This document shows, one piece after another, positions 41,501 through 52,474 of a stretch of DNA of 64,000 nt. Each line of letters begins with the position of its first letter. Position 1 is the stretch's first letter. The translations under genes were made by a program, and so were the position numbers. The notes below the pieces were generated by a model. It saw nothing but the letters and a program-made list of their open reading frames with translations. It was not told the origin of the DNA and made no database searches. Origin of the DNA: Symbiodinium natans (lineage: Eukaryota > Sar > Dinophyceae > Suessiales > Symbiodiniaceae). The stretch is taken from positions 739,001 through 803,000 of the forward strand of contig CAJNDS010000169.1 in the NCBI GenBank assembly GCA_905221605.1. The letters run 5' to 3'.

Positions 41501-44317
41501 TTTTCCGCACCTTCTTCGCTGGCTTTGCTCGATTTCCTCTGGCCCTCGGGGTGTTCTTCTCCTCCTACGAGGTTAGCCTGGGTATCGAGTTCGGAAGCGT
41601 GGAGTCGAATGGCTTATGTTTCGGAATCCATAAGAACAAATAGGGGTGGTTGTACCGGGCTTTATGGCCTCCAGCACAGAGAGAGCGGGAGGGAGGGCGG
41701 GAGGTAGGTAGGGAGGGAGGGAGAGGAGAGAGAGAGAGAGAGAGCGCGCTGCATTCGATGCTAGAGACTCATGGCAGCAATCTCATGATCCACCTGACAT
41801 GGGCGCAGCATGGCGCATGCTTCCCAAGCCAAGACTTTCCCTCAAAACGGTGGGGCGCGAAGCTTCAATCCCTTCTCTAACTTGGCCTATCCCTTTGCAA
41901 TTGCCAGTAGTCGCAGGAGCTGGTAAACGATGAGCCCCAACCACTGGCCTGAACGCTTCTGTATGGGTGATTCACATGTCCCCATCGATCAGACGAAGGC
42001 TATGAAGCGCTGTCCCTCGCTTTGGCCGTTCGACAAGTTCAGTTGCTTGCTATGCACAGTCAAGGGCCTTTACGACTTCTAGGGTCCAAGAGGGAACAAA
42101 GTTTGGGCTTTGGGTTGATTAGGGTCGTGCTCAAGTTGGACCATGAAACTGGCCAGCCCAGTAGCCGAACCTTCTCAAGCCCTGGGGAGCAGCAGGTGCC
42201 AGAAAGATGTTTTTGGGAAGTCAGTTCTGTGACGAGAAGGGTCTGCTCAAGCCCGAGCATTGCTGAGCAGGTTGACAGATTTTTGCTTGTGGCTTTGTCA
42301 TGTGGTTCGAGGGTGCCACACTTCCTAGCTGAGTAAGGGGGTGGGTTTACCATCGCACTCACGTGTCCTTCTACCATCTTGACTTGGGCTCAGGTTCGGA
42401 AGTTGCACCTGTGCAGCTGCGCAATAGCCCCTTGCACGCACCAATTATGCCCAGGCGTGGTTCTGATCCGCGTACATCGTATGAAGACATGCAGGTGTGT
42501 ACGGCGCTGTGGCTGGTGTCTTTTGCTGGACATCAGTTTTCCCGCTGGACGCACTTTGGCTGACAATGGAACGTGGAAAGTGTTCCTGCTAGCTGCAAAG
42601 CTATTGGGAGACTAGTTCCTTCGGAACCTGCCAATGTGCAAGAGCTAGGCCATCGCTTCTGCCAATCTAATGCCCCCCCCCCCCCCCCCCGATTGTCAGG
42701 GCACTGCATTAGCCGCATGCCCTATCTTCTCGTGAATGCAGCAGTATGTTGCAAGCGCAACCTATACTTCAGGCGGCTCCGGCTGAGATTTTGCAGTAGG
42801 GTGCCTGCTGTAGGGCTGGTGTCAGAGGTCGTGCAAAGCCGCGTCATGGGTGAGGCGGCCTATGGACAAGGCCTGGTACGGGGGAGGTAGATCTCAATGA
42901 CATGCTGGGGTTGAAAACAAGTTGGTTTGAGCTTGAGAGGGTTGAGATGTTTTGATCCGTTTTCTTGGATGCAGACAGCGGATGTACGCTGTAGTAAGCC
43001 ACGGCAAATTCCTCAGTCACCGTCGCCGGATGTCTGCCGGGGCTAGTGGGGTACCGTCGGGTCGGCATGAGTTTTGGCAATCTTAAGTTGCCGTGTGTTG
43101 GTGACTTGCCAGTGCACCCAATTTTCTCTACCGTGCTATAGTCCTTGGTCCCCGCCATGCCACACCCCTGGCAGATCGCAAGTACACCGGCGTCGCGGCG
43201 CGCTGAGTTGATCGTCCAGGAATGCAGCCTCAACCACATGGCAGCACAATGTGCAACACCACAGGAGTGTATTATAGTATATTTTTAGTTGCACAACTTT
43301 ACACGGAGAACCTAAGTGATGACATTTAACAGGGCCCCTCGAGGGATCTAGTTCTATGTAGACTTTTCGCCGCACCAACTGAACAACGAACCCATCGTAC
43401 CCTCGTTCTTCTTGGCCCTTCGTTTGCCTTCAAGCCTGTTCAACACCAGAGCTCCACCGACACATGGTCGCGCTCAATCTCGTTGTCGCATGCTCCACTT
43501 GATTCTGCCAGCCCACCAGCAAGCTGCCAGCAAGCTATATGAGTGTAGACAGGCTAGCTTGTATATCAAGGTCGCATGCGCTCGCGAGCTCTACCGCCAA
43601 GAGGGCTTTGCCGCCTTCGCACGAGGTCTGTGCCCCCTACCCTCCCCCCCCCCCCCCCGGATTTTTAATTCTTTGAGGCTTTCCCAAAAAGATGTAAAGT
43701 CAGAAACCTCAACCCTAAAAGCGCCGGTTGTTTGGAATGAATGGTGCGGTTCAGAAGGCCTTCTTTTGCATGTCCTCGGGCTTGAGAAGCTTGCTACCAG
43801 GATACTCTGCTGTTCTGATGCGTGCCGGCCCAGTGAATGCTGCGCCTGGTCTGAGTCAGAGGTCGGTGTGCTCTTTGTTGCGATTTTTTGTTGATTGTCT
43901 TCACGGAGGATACCTTCAACGCTCTTCTTCTTCCGTCAGCAGACATTGTTCAACAAGCTGTTCGGTTGGCCAATGGTCACCAGCAATGCTGGAGTTTTTC
44001 CTGGACATGACCGGGACATCCCCAGGGCCCCAGGGACATGTGCACGCCAGGCCTGAGGCAATACCTCCTCCAGAAATTACAAAAATGCCTGAAACCTTGA
44101 AGGGGTCCTTATTGTGAAGGTATTGGGCTCTATCTCTCTTCTCTCTCTCTCTCTCACTCTCGTTTTCTCTCTCTTGTTTTGTTTTTTTGTTTCTCTCTCT
44201 CTCTCTTTCCCTCTCCCTCCCTCCCTCTCCGGGAGGGATGGAAGCCCTTAAAGTGAGGTGCTGTTTCCCGCCGTGGACTTCCTCAAGCCGCTGGTGGAGC
44301 AGAGCTTGCCGAGCTGA
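35592..44317 (+). CDS. mitochondrial carrier family (SLC25-type) transporter, multi-exon gene
   Basis: Exons inferred: 35592-35662, 36202-36271, 36697-36730, 37063-37110, 40924-41004, 41267-41318, 41498-41571, 42495-42550, 42828-42849, 43175-43191, 43571-43625, 43801-43843, probable last exon 44258-44317. The three-repeat carrier pattern is visible. Repeat 1: GAGVVASCAAVGLSHPIE followed by AVKVRMQT, then YYGVGPHLVQ and YMLLNSVRFGSFQAAQ. Repeat 2: VFGAGVFSGVCVAASLHPLF with VVKTHQQ, EAAKRLWRGEG, FAGFARFPLALGVFFSSYE. Repeat 3: GAVAGVFCWTSVFPLD with VVQSRVM, ELYRQEGFAAFARG, YSAVLMRAGPVNAA. The signature P-x-(D/E)-x-x-(K/R) is met as PIEAVK; repeat 3 has PLDVVQ and repeat 2 has PLFVVK. Phases agree at almost every join. 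Exons before 36697 and before 42495 seem missing. Expected role: solute exchange across the mitochondrial inner membrane; substrate unknown. The start exon is not identified. Confidence 0.75.
37639..37694. repeat. GTAAGT/GT microsatellite
   Basis: Units GGAAGT, GTAAGT and GTAAGC grade into a pure TG run about 200 bp upstream of the zinc-ribbon gene. The GTAAGT unit equals the consensus 5' splice site. Confidence 0.85.
37895..39493 (+). CDS. five-zinc-ribbon protein with PD-(D/E)XK nuclease-like domain (intronless, nested in a carrier-gene intron)
   Basis: A 532-codon ORF ending TAG. The first 44 residues (MRGVIAHTAPRRCSILLRGL...) have no acidic residue and several Arg, like a mitochondrial presequence. 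Five repeats follow at about 78-130, 138-191, 211-265, 273-326 and 334-387. Each has LGG-x-CL, a W-x-C core, GH-x-W (EHEW in repeat 3) and W-CP-x-C, giving one Cys/His zinc site per repeat. This matches the treble-clef/zinc-ribbon repeats of the DUF4379 type. Residues 393-490 carry LDGYNAALNLAFEYHGEQHY, then RQQKRDSRKVQL and VRLVVVPFF, the layout of PD-(D/E)XK (Vsr-like) nucleases with D424 and E435 as likely metal ligands. The role is probably DNA binding and cleavage, perhaps mobile or organellar; that is inference. It lies between carrier exons 37063-37110 and 40924-41004, same strand. Confidence 0.85.
   Translation: MRGVIAHTAPRRCSILLRGLTSHARSAHMPLLKASFTSTALQPRDPSTGSRENQRVSIFEALRRPEDQARKKQARLQRLKDHAATLGGKCLAEEYQNSRTKVLWRCTYGHTWYGTPNNVLSGKSWCPHCSSKAPVGLRRLRAHAATLGGQCLATSYVNNRQKISWQCKFGHVWEAIPSSVLHQGTWCPMCARLARSSQPQQAKQPRVMVTLHRLQQHAVAKRGSCLAQGYVNSHTKVLWQCELEHEWHATPSSVLHKGSWCPTCAGKAPKTLQQLRNHAEALGGRCLSTDYSNARAPLRWTCAFGHEWLASASSIMSQKTWCPHCAKKAPIGLARLQAHAASLGGRCLSSKYLNSFSMLFWECEHGHTWKASAGNILHRSTWCPQCAALTWRNESEVRQILESVFVPAKFDTIFPAFLQGLQLDGYNAALNLAFEYHGEQHYEPDSYFHFGDVSKFERQQKRDSRKVQLCAQAGVRLVVVPFFVKDKHSFVRLALLQWFSVSEVNPVMLMGRARTDSLLLDDGYSRVEEPRL
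39611..39736. repeat. exact 63-bp tandem duplication
   Basis: AATGGCAGCAGTGCCCTCAA onward to GTGAAGATT occurs twice, with no difference seen over 63 bp. Each copy contains CAAGTCAG|GTAAAAG, a good 5' splice signal. Upstream of copy 1 is CATTAG followed by an open stretch (RVPNGSSALKSIKS), so it may include a small carrier-gene exon. Confidence 0.95.
39737..40923. other. remainder of the large carrier-gene intron
   Basis: Unique DNA with a TG microsatellite at 40025-40048. Several open frames of 60-107 codons overlap on both strands without third-position bias; none is taken as a gene. No telomeric array is present in this 1.2 kb, unlike most introns here. Confidence 0.5.
44130..44230. repeat. 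CT-rich microsatellite
   Basis: CTCTCT runs interrupted by TTTTGTTTTTTT and CCCTCCCTCC. They form a strong pyrimidine tract 30-130 bp before the proposed last carrier exon at 44258. Confidence 0.9.
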
Positions 44318-44491
44318 GGGGGGCGGAGCATTTCGAATTTCGACTTGGGGGGGGATGGGGGGGGGGAGTTCCGAGAGGTTCCTCCAGCCCCATTATCAGC
44401 TGTACCGGAGTATCGTATTCTTTTTTGGGGAGTGCTTTAAGAAATAGAATGGCCTCAATGCACGGTTGATACTTCAACGTGCTCCTTGAGG

Positions 44492-44743
44492 TTTGCGAGG
44501 ATGGGGGCGTGCCCCATCCCGAGCCTGTCCAACTGCGAAGTCAGACTTGAGACTTGTTTAACAATAGGCTGTCGGTGTCTTTTTAATGAAGCCGCTTGTC
44601 AAGCGAAAGAAGGATTCCCCCCAACAGCAAAAACCTCACAGAATCACCCCACGACCCTGAACCCTGATTGCTGATCCAAGCCATCACTCTCCAGCATCAA
44701 GTATGTGCTGAACTGCAAAGACATGATGTGTCCCATGATGCAA
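44492..44743 (+). CDS. two putative exons, unrecognised
   Basis: Island 44492-44551 reads VCEDGGVPHPEPVQLRSQT and ends in TGA. Exon 44695-44743 follows CTCTCCAG, reads IKYVLNCKDMMCPMMQ and ends before GTCCCA. The relation between them is unclear. Confidence 0.4.
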
Positions 44744-45068
44744 GTCCCAGGGCCGAGCCCTGCAATTCGCCTTTGCGAGCTTTGTTTTCCAAGAGGGCGC
44801 ACTGTCACGAGGGAGTTGGGTGCAGGCGTCAGAACTTAGAAGGTTTCTTGTATACCTCAAGCCAAACCTAGCAAGGACAGAATAGGGGGCTTCCATAGCC
44901 TCTGCAGGGCGGCAGGAGGACCGCGTAAAAGCCGAATTTCGAGCTTTTTGGACGTGTTGGGCAGCAGCATTCTAAGCTGAAGAAGAGTTGCGCGGCGTAC
45001 CTGGGTAGCTGAATGTCAAGGCTCAAGACTTCACCACGCTATTCACTTCGTACGACTAGCTTCCAGTG

Positions 45069-45099
<31 letters not shown>

Positions 45100-47458
45100 C
45101 CCGGTTTTCGCACCTCGTGGTGCCTTTTACTGTGGCGAGGCAGAAATCCAAAACAAAGGGTGACGGCCTGCCTTCTTTCGGTTGGGCTCCTCAGCCTTTC
45201 TATAAGCTCTCTGAACCTCATCTCGCCAGAGCCTTTTGAACCCTTGGGCCAATTTATGGCCGAATCTGCAAACCCGAAAAAATCTGCCGACTCTGTAGCC
45301 TTACAGGTCCCAAAACGGTTTGGGGTTTAATCCCTCAGCCCAAAACGCAACCTCACTTCCTGAACTCAACACCTCAAACCCGACACGCCCAACCCCCCCC
45401 CACCCCAAACGCAAACCCCGGAATCCTAACCCCCCAAGCCTGTAAGGCCGAACCCTAAACACTCAAACCTCCAAAGCCTTGCCCTTGGATGCCCCAAGCC
45501 CCAAACCCAATCCCTAATCCCCAAAACCCCTGAACCCTAAACCCCTAGAAGCCCTGAACCCTAAAGGCCCCGGCGGACGGCAAGGCCGACGGCATCCTCG
45601 AGTTGGCTCTCAAGGATCGTTTTGGTTCAGAGTTTCGGCTTTAGGGTTTAAAATTTAGGGTTTAGGGTTTAGGCTTAGGGTTTAGGGTTAGTCGGTTTTT
45701 TGGGGCCACCATCCGGGCTTAGGGTTTGGGCTTGGAGGGCGTGCCCGTCAACCCAAACTCTGAACTCTAAACCCTGCATGGTCAGCTTTTTGGGGTTAAG
45801 GGTTGAGGGTTTGGTTCTCGAAGCTCTGGTCTCTCTTAAGAGAACCCTTGTACTTTTAGTTGGTTTAGGGGTTCGGCTTTAGGGTTCAGAGCTTCGGATA
45901 CCCCAAGAGGGGACCGTCACATCGAGAGAACTGACCATCACCGCTTGGTCAGGATTGCCAGGATGCTCGGGCCGGACGCTCAGAGCATTTTGCAGCTTCA
46001 GCCCCCTCCTACTTCCCCAGCTCAAGTTTAAAGACTTGAATAGGCCAGAGCCCCTGAAGTCCAATCCCCCAACTTCTGAAACCTTTGCATATCCCCTTGA
46101 GCTCGTATAAACTCTCATGTTGCCGAGCAAAAGCTCAGGATGTAGCTTGTGATGGCAATCGGGCTTGCAATGCTGCACATGGACAACTGCAACAAAAACA
46201 GATGCCAATGCCCGGCGGATGAGTGAAATCGCAGCTTCACAAGCACGGTACAGAGTCCGCGCGCTGTCAATTGCCCGAGGAGGGCAACAGGAAGAGTAAG
46301 GAAGCCGCAATAGAAGGTGCAACCTTGGAACAATCTCTGCCGAAAGCTTGACTGGACCGATAGCTCGAATTTGCACTTCATCCGATAATTCCTCAAAGAT
46401 CTTCAGAAGCTGTGTCCCCAGGCCCTCACCACACGCCTGAACAAAGAGGACTCTGGGTTCCGGGGTTCAAGAATATTGCTTTCGGATTCATATAGGGGCT
46501 GATAGGCCCTTGCCACACTCAGCCAGTAGATGGCAGGATGAGCTTCTCCAGCTTCGAGCTTTGGGGTCTGCACTGCATCGTGTTTCAGTGTTCCAGCACC
46601 GGGTGTGAAGGATCTTGGGAGTCAGGCTGTTTTGTTCTTCAAGGACATTGATGTTTCGGGCAGCTCAGGGTTGTGTTCGCCTTATTTTTGGGCTTGCAGC
46701 TTCGGATGTGTGCACGGAGCATGGAGCGCCAAGGTACAGTCAGGTTCGCAACATGGACTGTTAATGTAATGAGCATGGCTTTCTTCGTGTGGCACTGGGT
46801 AACCCCAAGCTCTGAGCCTAAACTTTACCAAGTACTGGGAGTGGAGCGGAACAGGACTTCACATAATTTACGAAAGGATGTAACGTACTTGAATAGAGAG
46901 ATCATAGTGAGTTGAGCAGCATTGGCGATTTTGGGTGGGGCTTCGTGTGGTCCCCACGTTTTTCCGTGATTTTCAGAGGAGCTCACTGCAACGCTGAGTG
47001 AACCTCGCAACATCGGCGGCTTGGATGCGGAGCGTTGAATGTTTCGAAACTTAATCAAGGCACTCTCCCCCTAAGAGTGCTCGTGTTTCCAGAGCAGGTT
47101 CCTGTTCCCCGGGGTAGCCCCCTAACACAGTGAAGAGAAAAGAGCCCAACTCACGAGGCCTGTCGACTCTACCAGCAGCACCGAAAACCACCCTAAACCC
47201 TAAACTTCCCTAATCCCGAAGCTCCCCTAAACCCTGTAAATCCTCAACCGTATTCATCCCCAGAGCCCTTGAAAGCACAAACTGAGGGAGGCCCGCATCC
47301 CAACCCCCTGATCTCTGACTCCTCGGAACCCTTTCCAACGCCGGGCCCCGGATCAAACACCAAGAGCTAGCTTGGACTCAGATCGAACCTGTTCATTAAG
47401 CCTTAAACTTCTATGAGCCTCCAACTTGAAACACCTGAATTCTTGCAAGTGGGCTTAG
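44744..47458. other. mostly non-coding with a few exon candidates
   Basis: Candidates: 44925-44968 (PRKSRISSFLDVLGSSILS), 45567-45618 (APADGKADGILELALKD), 46700-46733 (LRMCARSMERQ, with GGCTTGCAG before and GTACAG after) and about 46772-46800 (MAFFVWHW, then GTAACC). A TG run lies at 45068-45098, C-strand diverged repeat at 45340-45565 and G-strand repeat at 45640-45690. Confidence 0.35.
45879..46376 (-). CDS. 165-codon open frame, doubtful gene
   Basis: An uninterrupted minus-strand frame with a hydrophobic central part (ALASVFVAVVHVQHCKPDCH) and a start at Met. Third positions are not G/C-biased and no family is recognised. All confident genes nearby are on +. It is listed because of its length only; a chance ORF is quite possible. 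Confidence 0.2.
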   Translation of the reverse strand: MQIRAIGPVKLSAEIVPRLHLLLRLPYSSCCPPRAIDSARTLYRACEAAISLIRRALASVFVAVVHVQHCKPDCHHKLHPELLLGNMRVYTSSRGYAKVSEVGGLDFRGSGLFKSLNLSWGSRRGLKLQNALSVRPEHPGNPDQAVMVSSLDVTVPSWGIRSSEP

Positions 47459-50400
47459 GCGTGGCCTTGGACCTGATCGGCGTCTATCTGAAGAACTACG
47501 AGATAGACAAGTGCCTTAACCACATGTGAAGGGGCAATCTACCCTAAAGCCTAAGCCCTAAACCCTCAACCCTAAACCCTTCCGACAAGTGCGTTCTACC
47601 TCCTCATCGTTGCTTCACATGCTTCGCTTGGTGCGATTTTGTTGCTCCGACGTGCCCCGTTCAGACTAGGACTCGCACATCCGAGGTTCATAAGGGTTTA
47701 GGGTTTTGGTGTTTATGGGTTTCGAAACGGGCAAGCATTCCATGCCCCTCAACCCTTACCGCTAAGCATCCCCACGGATTCGAAGCCAGGTGTTTTTGTT
47801 CAGCCCCCCCGCTCCATGAATTCTTCGGCCAGGTGCGATTACGTCCTGGATCGCGTCGTGCCTTTGCCGGGCCCCTGAATGTAGTCACGCCTTTGGCCTC
47901 GACTCCGAGATCTTGCGAGCCGGCTGTCTCACATAGATCTGTAGTTACTTTATGTGGGCTTTCACGGGTTCGTTGCTCAGTGGTTTGGGGTTTCCTCTAC
48001 ATCTAACCTTCCAGTAGGCACGCTGGCCAGACGTTAAGTGGCTTGCCAAAGCGGTAAACTGCACACCCTACACCCTAAAGCAATTGACAGCACAGCCACG
48101 CCCCTGATGCCTTGAAAGTCGGAGCTCGTCGTCCTCGAACCCTGAGCTTCAACGATCCTAATCTAGGATTTGCTGCAAGGACCCCCCCCCCAAAAAAAAA
48201 GAAGAAACAACAATAATAAAAAAAAAGAATCCCTTGAAGGCATGTAATTGCAATTGCTTGTCTATAGTCTCTTTGCTCTTTGCGATTCCTATGCGAATCT
48301 TAGCAATCCATGTGCACACATCTCTGGTGTCTCGAAACAACCCACAGTTCAGAAGACGTACTCTGACATGTCGTCTGCGCGTCATTCAAGTCCAAACCTT
48401 GCACCCCAAAACCTTCCGAGGGCGCGGAAGAAGGGTGGAACTTGGCTGATCAAGGCGCGACGCCGCCAGGGTTTACTGGTAGGTTCGAGGATCGACGCTG
48501 GGTTCAAGGCGTAATTAAAATACAGATATATATATATACATATATAGATCTCTCTCTCTCTCTCTGAAAGCTGTCGCCCACAGCCTGGCACACCCCGTGC
48601 CGACCAGGGCTGGGGCCTAGGGTGCAGGGGGGGGGGGGGGGGGGGGTTGCGCCAGGGGGGCGGGGGGGGCGAGGCCGATCGAGGAATGATTTCTGGCAAT
48701 GTATAAAATCATCAAGGAGAAAGCCATATCATATCATGGTTGCTGGCTGGCGAGGTCTAGAGTCTGTGGTGCTATTCTCGGCATGGTGAGGGTGTCGGTA
48801 GGCGACCTGAAGCGCCGCAGGGAAGGATCCTACACTTAAACCCACTAAACCCTAAACCCTATAGACCCAACGCCCTAGACCCTCGAACCCTAATCCCTAA
48901 CTTACCTGCTTCCGCAGGCCCTCGATAAGCTCTGCGCCGTGCGGATGAAGCAGCTGCATCCTTAGCTCCATCAAGTGAGGGAGAGTTTAGAGCAGAGAGA
49001 TGGGGTTACCATGTAGCTTTCCTGGTGTTTAGGGTGACTATGGGTGTTGGGGTGGTATGTTTTGTAGAGAAGTGTCGGCACCTCGCTCCCCAGCTCTCCG
49101 CCCCAGCTTCTTCAGCTGAAGCCTTCAGACAGACCCGAAACCCAAACCCCAAAGCAAGCTTCTTTGAGCCCAAGACCCTTGTTTAACAAAACAAGAGCGA
49201 CATTCTTAGAAGGCCTACGCGTCAACTCTACAAGCAGTCGCACCCTAAGCCTCTCGAGGTTCCGGGCCTACGATGCCCTGATGGCGCTGAAGGAAATAGA
49301 GCAGTTGGTCCCTTTCCGGCCAGAGGAGGGCTGGGAGGTGCCAATGGTCATGTATAGTTAGGGAGGCTGTAACGTCTAAGGAGTGAGATGTTTATTGGCT
49401 GAGATTCGAGGGTTCTTTCAACAAGGGAAGTGCAGCTCTGAAATGCCAAGTCTGCGATTGAGGCCATGCCATGTGGGGAAACTTTAATGCAATGAGAGGC
49501 AGAGCATGGAACACAATGTAGGTGTCGCAGACAAGGAGGCCAAGCGCTACGCAGACTCCCTTGAGAACGGCTGAAGAGATTCTTACACAAATTTTTGTGC
49601 GAGGAGAGGTCTAAGTTTGGGGGCTACATGGGGGGGGTTGTTGGTTTTTTTGTTGGGGAGGGGCGGGGAGGGTCCCCTCTCTGCAGGAGGATAAGAAACC
49701 CTGATGGAACAACCTCCCCATATCTAGAGTTCCTGGATGCCAGTTCCACGACATCATGTACCGAAACTTCGCGTGGCTGGCAGCTCAGCATGTGCGCAGT
49801 GCAACAGCCGATTGCAATTTCGCCGGTGTTGAATTTCCTGTACCTGGCCAACCCCTCCCCCACTCCAGCACCAATCATGTGTTATTTATTTGGTGCGTTA
49901 TACATGGAATGCATATGTATATGTATATATATATATATATATATATCTATATATGTATATAGATAAAATATATGCATTCACACACCCCTTATGTATGGTA
50001 GAGCCACTCAGCTTGCTGCACTGAGACATGCTGTGACTCGACTGGGCGTATGGGCACGACAAATCCACACATGGGGTCTGAAGCAGTTTATTACAGGCAT
50101 CCGCGGAAAGGGACCAGAATTTACTTCACTTGCCACATGTGAAGCCTGCACCTGCTTGGCGTTCTTCAGATTCAGGACGGTTTTCCCCGCAATTGGGTTA
50201 CTTTGCAGCCCTCCCCTCACTAAAGCTCTCAGGGCAAGTAGCAAACACTCGGTATTTCGGTTGTTGTCAGTTGTACAGCCAGAGGAAGAAGTGGGGCAGC
50301 ATCTGTTGGACGAATCAAGAGGTGCTCTGCGTTTCGACCGCAACCTATGGTTAGCGAACCTGGCTACCCAAACAAGACAAAACCTCAAAACCCCAGACCT

Positions 50401-50894
50401 TAAGCCCTCAAGCCCAAAACTCTCCGCATCTCTGAGGTGCTATTCTTCGCTCGACGAGGCAGAGAAGTGCCTGGAGTACACGCGGAAGAGCGTGGAGGCG
50501 GCTTGCTGGAGGGGGGGGGGGGGGCTGGAGGGGTGTAAAGGGGGGGGAAATAGTGTTGGGTACGCAAGGGATCTAACAGTGGGTGATGGCTTGCAGGGGT
50601 TGAGCAGTCGCCGAGGAGCCATATTGGGGGGGGGGCTTCGAGAAGTGTAGGGTTTAGGTTCCGGGCGTCGGAGCCTTCGATGTGGAAACGGCGGGCTTGA
50701 TGAGTCTAACCCGTTCAAACTGCAAGACCATATCCATAGACCCCTACAGAAACAAGCAAACATGCAGCTCTGCACCACGGCAATCCAGAAACTACACGGT
50801 ACAGTTAGCCCTTCAGGTCAAGAAAACCAATGGCGTCCCCGCCACCTGGTTCGACATCTGGGACCTGGGCAAGGCGCATGCACGGCTTGGCCAC
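47459..50894 (+). CDS. TPR-like helical-repeat protein, multi-exon gene
   Basis: Exons inferred: 47459-47510 (VALDLIGVYLKNYEID), 47833-47870 (CDYVLDRVVPLP), 48431-48454 (KGGTWLIK), 48918-48952 (ALDKLCAVRMK), 49259-49337 (FRAYDALMALKEIEQLVPFR then PEEGWE), 49744-49779 (FHDIMYRNFAWL), about 50459-50508 (AEKCLEYTRKSVEAAC) and 50817-50894 (GVPATWFDIWDLGKAHARLG). Phases agree for 47510/47833, 48454/48918, 48952/49259 and 49337/49744. The alternating helical pattern with A, Y and L positions is that of TPR or kinesin-light-chain-type repeats. It probably mediates protein-protein contact; partners are unknown. Both ends are open: exons on either side remain unassigned. Three joins would use GC donors. 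Confidence 0.6.
48627..48646. repeat. 20-bp poly-G run
   Basis: An almost pure G tract in an intron of the TPR-like gene, followed by a second G-rich run. It is preceded by an exon-like island (about 48568-48612, AVAHSLAHPVPTRAG). Confidence 0.85.
49915..49962. repeat. TA/TATG microsatellite
   Basis: ATATGT units grade into a pure AT run. Similar AT-rich microsatellites lie at 4353-4375, 13395-13425, 15280-15310, 20455-20530, 21990-22070, 30095-30150 and 48520-48545. Confidence 0.9.
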
Positions 50895-51026
50895 GCCCTC
50901 GGGTTGGCTAGCAGATACTCCGCCAGATGAGGCCCTTGCAATGCATTGGAAGCCTTCAGGTTTCGGACTCCTGGTTACCGCCTCCCCACCTGCTGCCGTC
51001 TGAGGTCAGAAGACGCAGCAGCGGGA

Positions 51027-51295
51027 AGAGATGAAGATCGGCCAGGACCTTGGAAACTGCAAGAAGCCGCACGCCTTGACGTCCACGCTCGACATTGGGA
51101 GGGAAGCTTTAGGCGCAGAATATACAAGTGATTGCAAGTTTTGGGCAGTCCGGTGTCAGCGCAAGAATCGGCGTAAGTTTGCCGGGGCCAATGTACCAAG
51201 CCATAACTATGTAGGGCGCATGACGATGACACTTGTCACTTATATCCCGGTATTTGGTGACCGCCACATCCACGGCCACCTCCGAAAGCTGCTGG
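51027..51295 (+). CDS. exon cluster downstream of the TPR-like gene
   Basis: Island about 51019-51110 follows ACGCAGCAG and reads REEMKIGQDLGNCKKPHALT. A small exon 51151-51174 ends at a perfect GGC|GTAAGT. Exon 51215-51295 follows ACTATGTAG, reads TMTLVTYIPVFGDRHIHGHL then RKLL, and ends at G|GTAAGA. It could be the 3' part of the TPR-like gene or a new gene. Confidence 0.45.
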
Positions 51296-52154
51296 GTAAG
51301 AATCTTGCAGATGGTCACAGTCTACTGAGTGTAGTGCATATGTCGCTGAATCCGTTCATATGTCAAGCCTCCAACATCTTTTTGGTACTTTACTGTAACT
51401 TTAGATCTTTAGCCTTTTTGGGTTTATTGGGTTTCTTAAAAAGGCAGCTAAAATTTTAATTTTTTGCTACCCTCCTAAGTGCAGCCAAGACATCCCCAAA
51501 CACTGAGAGACCATGTGGGCCCACAGCACTTGAAAAAACTTAGTGATTTAGTGCCCAAGACATAACAGCAGCTTCAAGCCATGACACGGAGCAACATGAC
51601 AACCACCTCAAACTCTGCATCTCGGCCACGAGGTTTCGAACTCTGTTCCAAGGCGGGCCCAGTGCTTGGTGTCTTCGCATTTCTTCTGCAAATATTGGAG
51701 AGGGGGGTGTCGGTTTGATGGTGCCGGAGTGTGTCGGAGCTGTGGCATAAACGGGCTGAAGCAGTGATGTGGGACAACATTAAATAAGTTTTGGGTGCAA
51801 GTTGATGACGCAAGGTGCAAACTGAGATTCACCGCGATGCCAATAAGTCTTCGAGCCATCCGCCCAAAACACCAAAGCTGTCTAAGCAGTTGAGTCCTTA
51901 TACAGAAGGCTGGGGACATCCACCGCACGGCGGAGGCAAGCGACAGGCCTGCAGACTGAAACTGGTTCAGTGAAACCCTACAGTCTCTTAAACCTCTAAA
52001 TGCTGCTTATATATTTATACGGTCAGGGGACACCCTACCGACTTTGGAGTTCGTGCTTTGACTTTCTGTCCCACCTGCTTATTGCCCACAAGCCCCAATG
52101 GAGCCCGCAGTCCCTCAAATCCTGTGACCCCCCAAGCCCTCACCCTAAAACGAG
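51296..52154. other. no gene seen
   Basis: Unique DNA without telomeric arrays. The open frames on the minus strand (51574-51928) show no coding bias. Confidence 0.4.
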
Positions 52155-52474
52155 CTGGTGGGTTACGGCTTCCTGAGGCAGTTTCAGAAGGTTTGAAGGG
52201 GTCGCTGGCCGCCTTTGCATGTATTTAGGGTTAGGGTTTAGGGTACTCCGACGTCGCCCTACACCCGAACACCTACCGATCAGGATCATGCTTGCCAAGA
52301 TCCTTTCCAACGTTGGTGAGGTGGCCATGGGCATAGGCGCACCCCTGCACTTCAAAACGCTGCCTTGATCGGAATTCAATGGCGTTGTCGGAACTGCGAA
52401 CCCTAAGGCCCCCAAAGCTTTCTCATGCGTCGCCGAAATGGCTTCAGAAGAGGATACCGCCCCCTATGCGCCTT
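52155..52474 (+). CDS. three putative exons, unrecognised
   Basis: Exon 52155-52190 (LVGYGFLRQFQK, then GTTTGA), exon 52242-52315 (RRRPTPEHLPIRIMLAKILS, then GTGAGG; its acceptor TTTAG is itself telomeric repeat) and exon 52448-52474 (KRIPPPMRL, then GTAAGC). All borders have plausible splice signals. The product is not recognised. Confidence 0.45.

Noticed and set aside
45068-45098. Short-period repeats as a CRISPR-like array
   Set aside because: These are TG, CT and TA microsatellites without unique spacers, in eukaryotic DNA.
49991-50650. A 219-codon + frame
   Set aside because: Only the part near 50436-50508 looks coding; the rest has G-runs read as Gly and no codon bias. Treated as an exon of the TPR-like gene.
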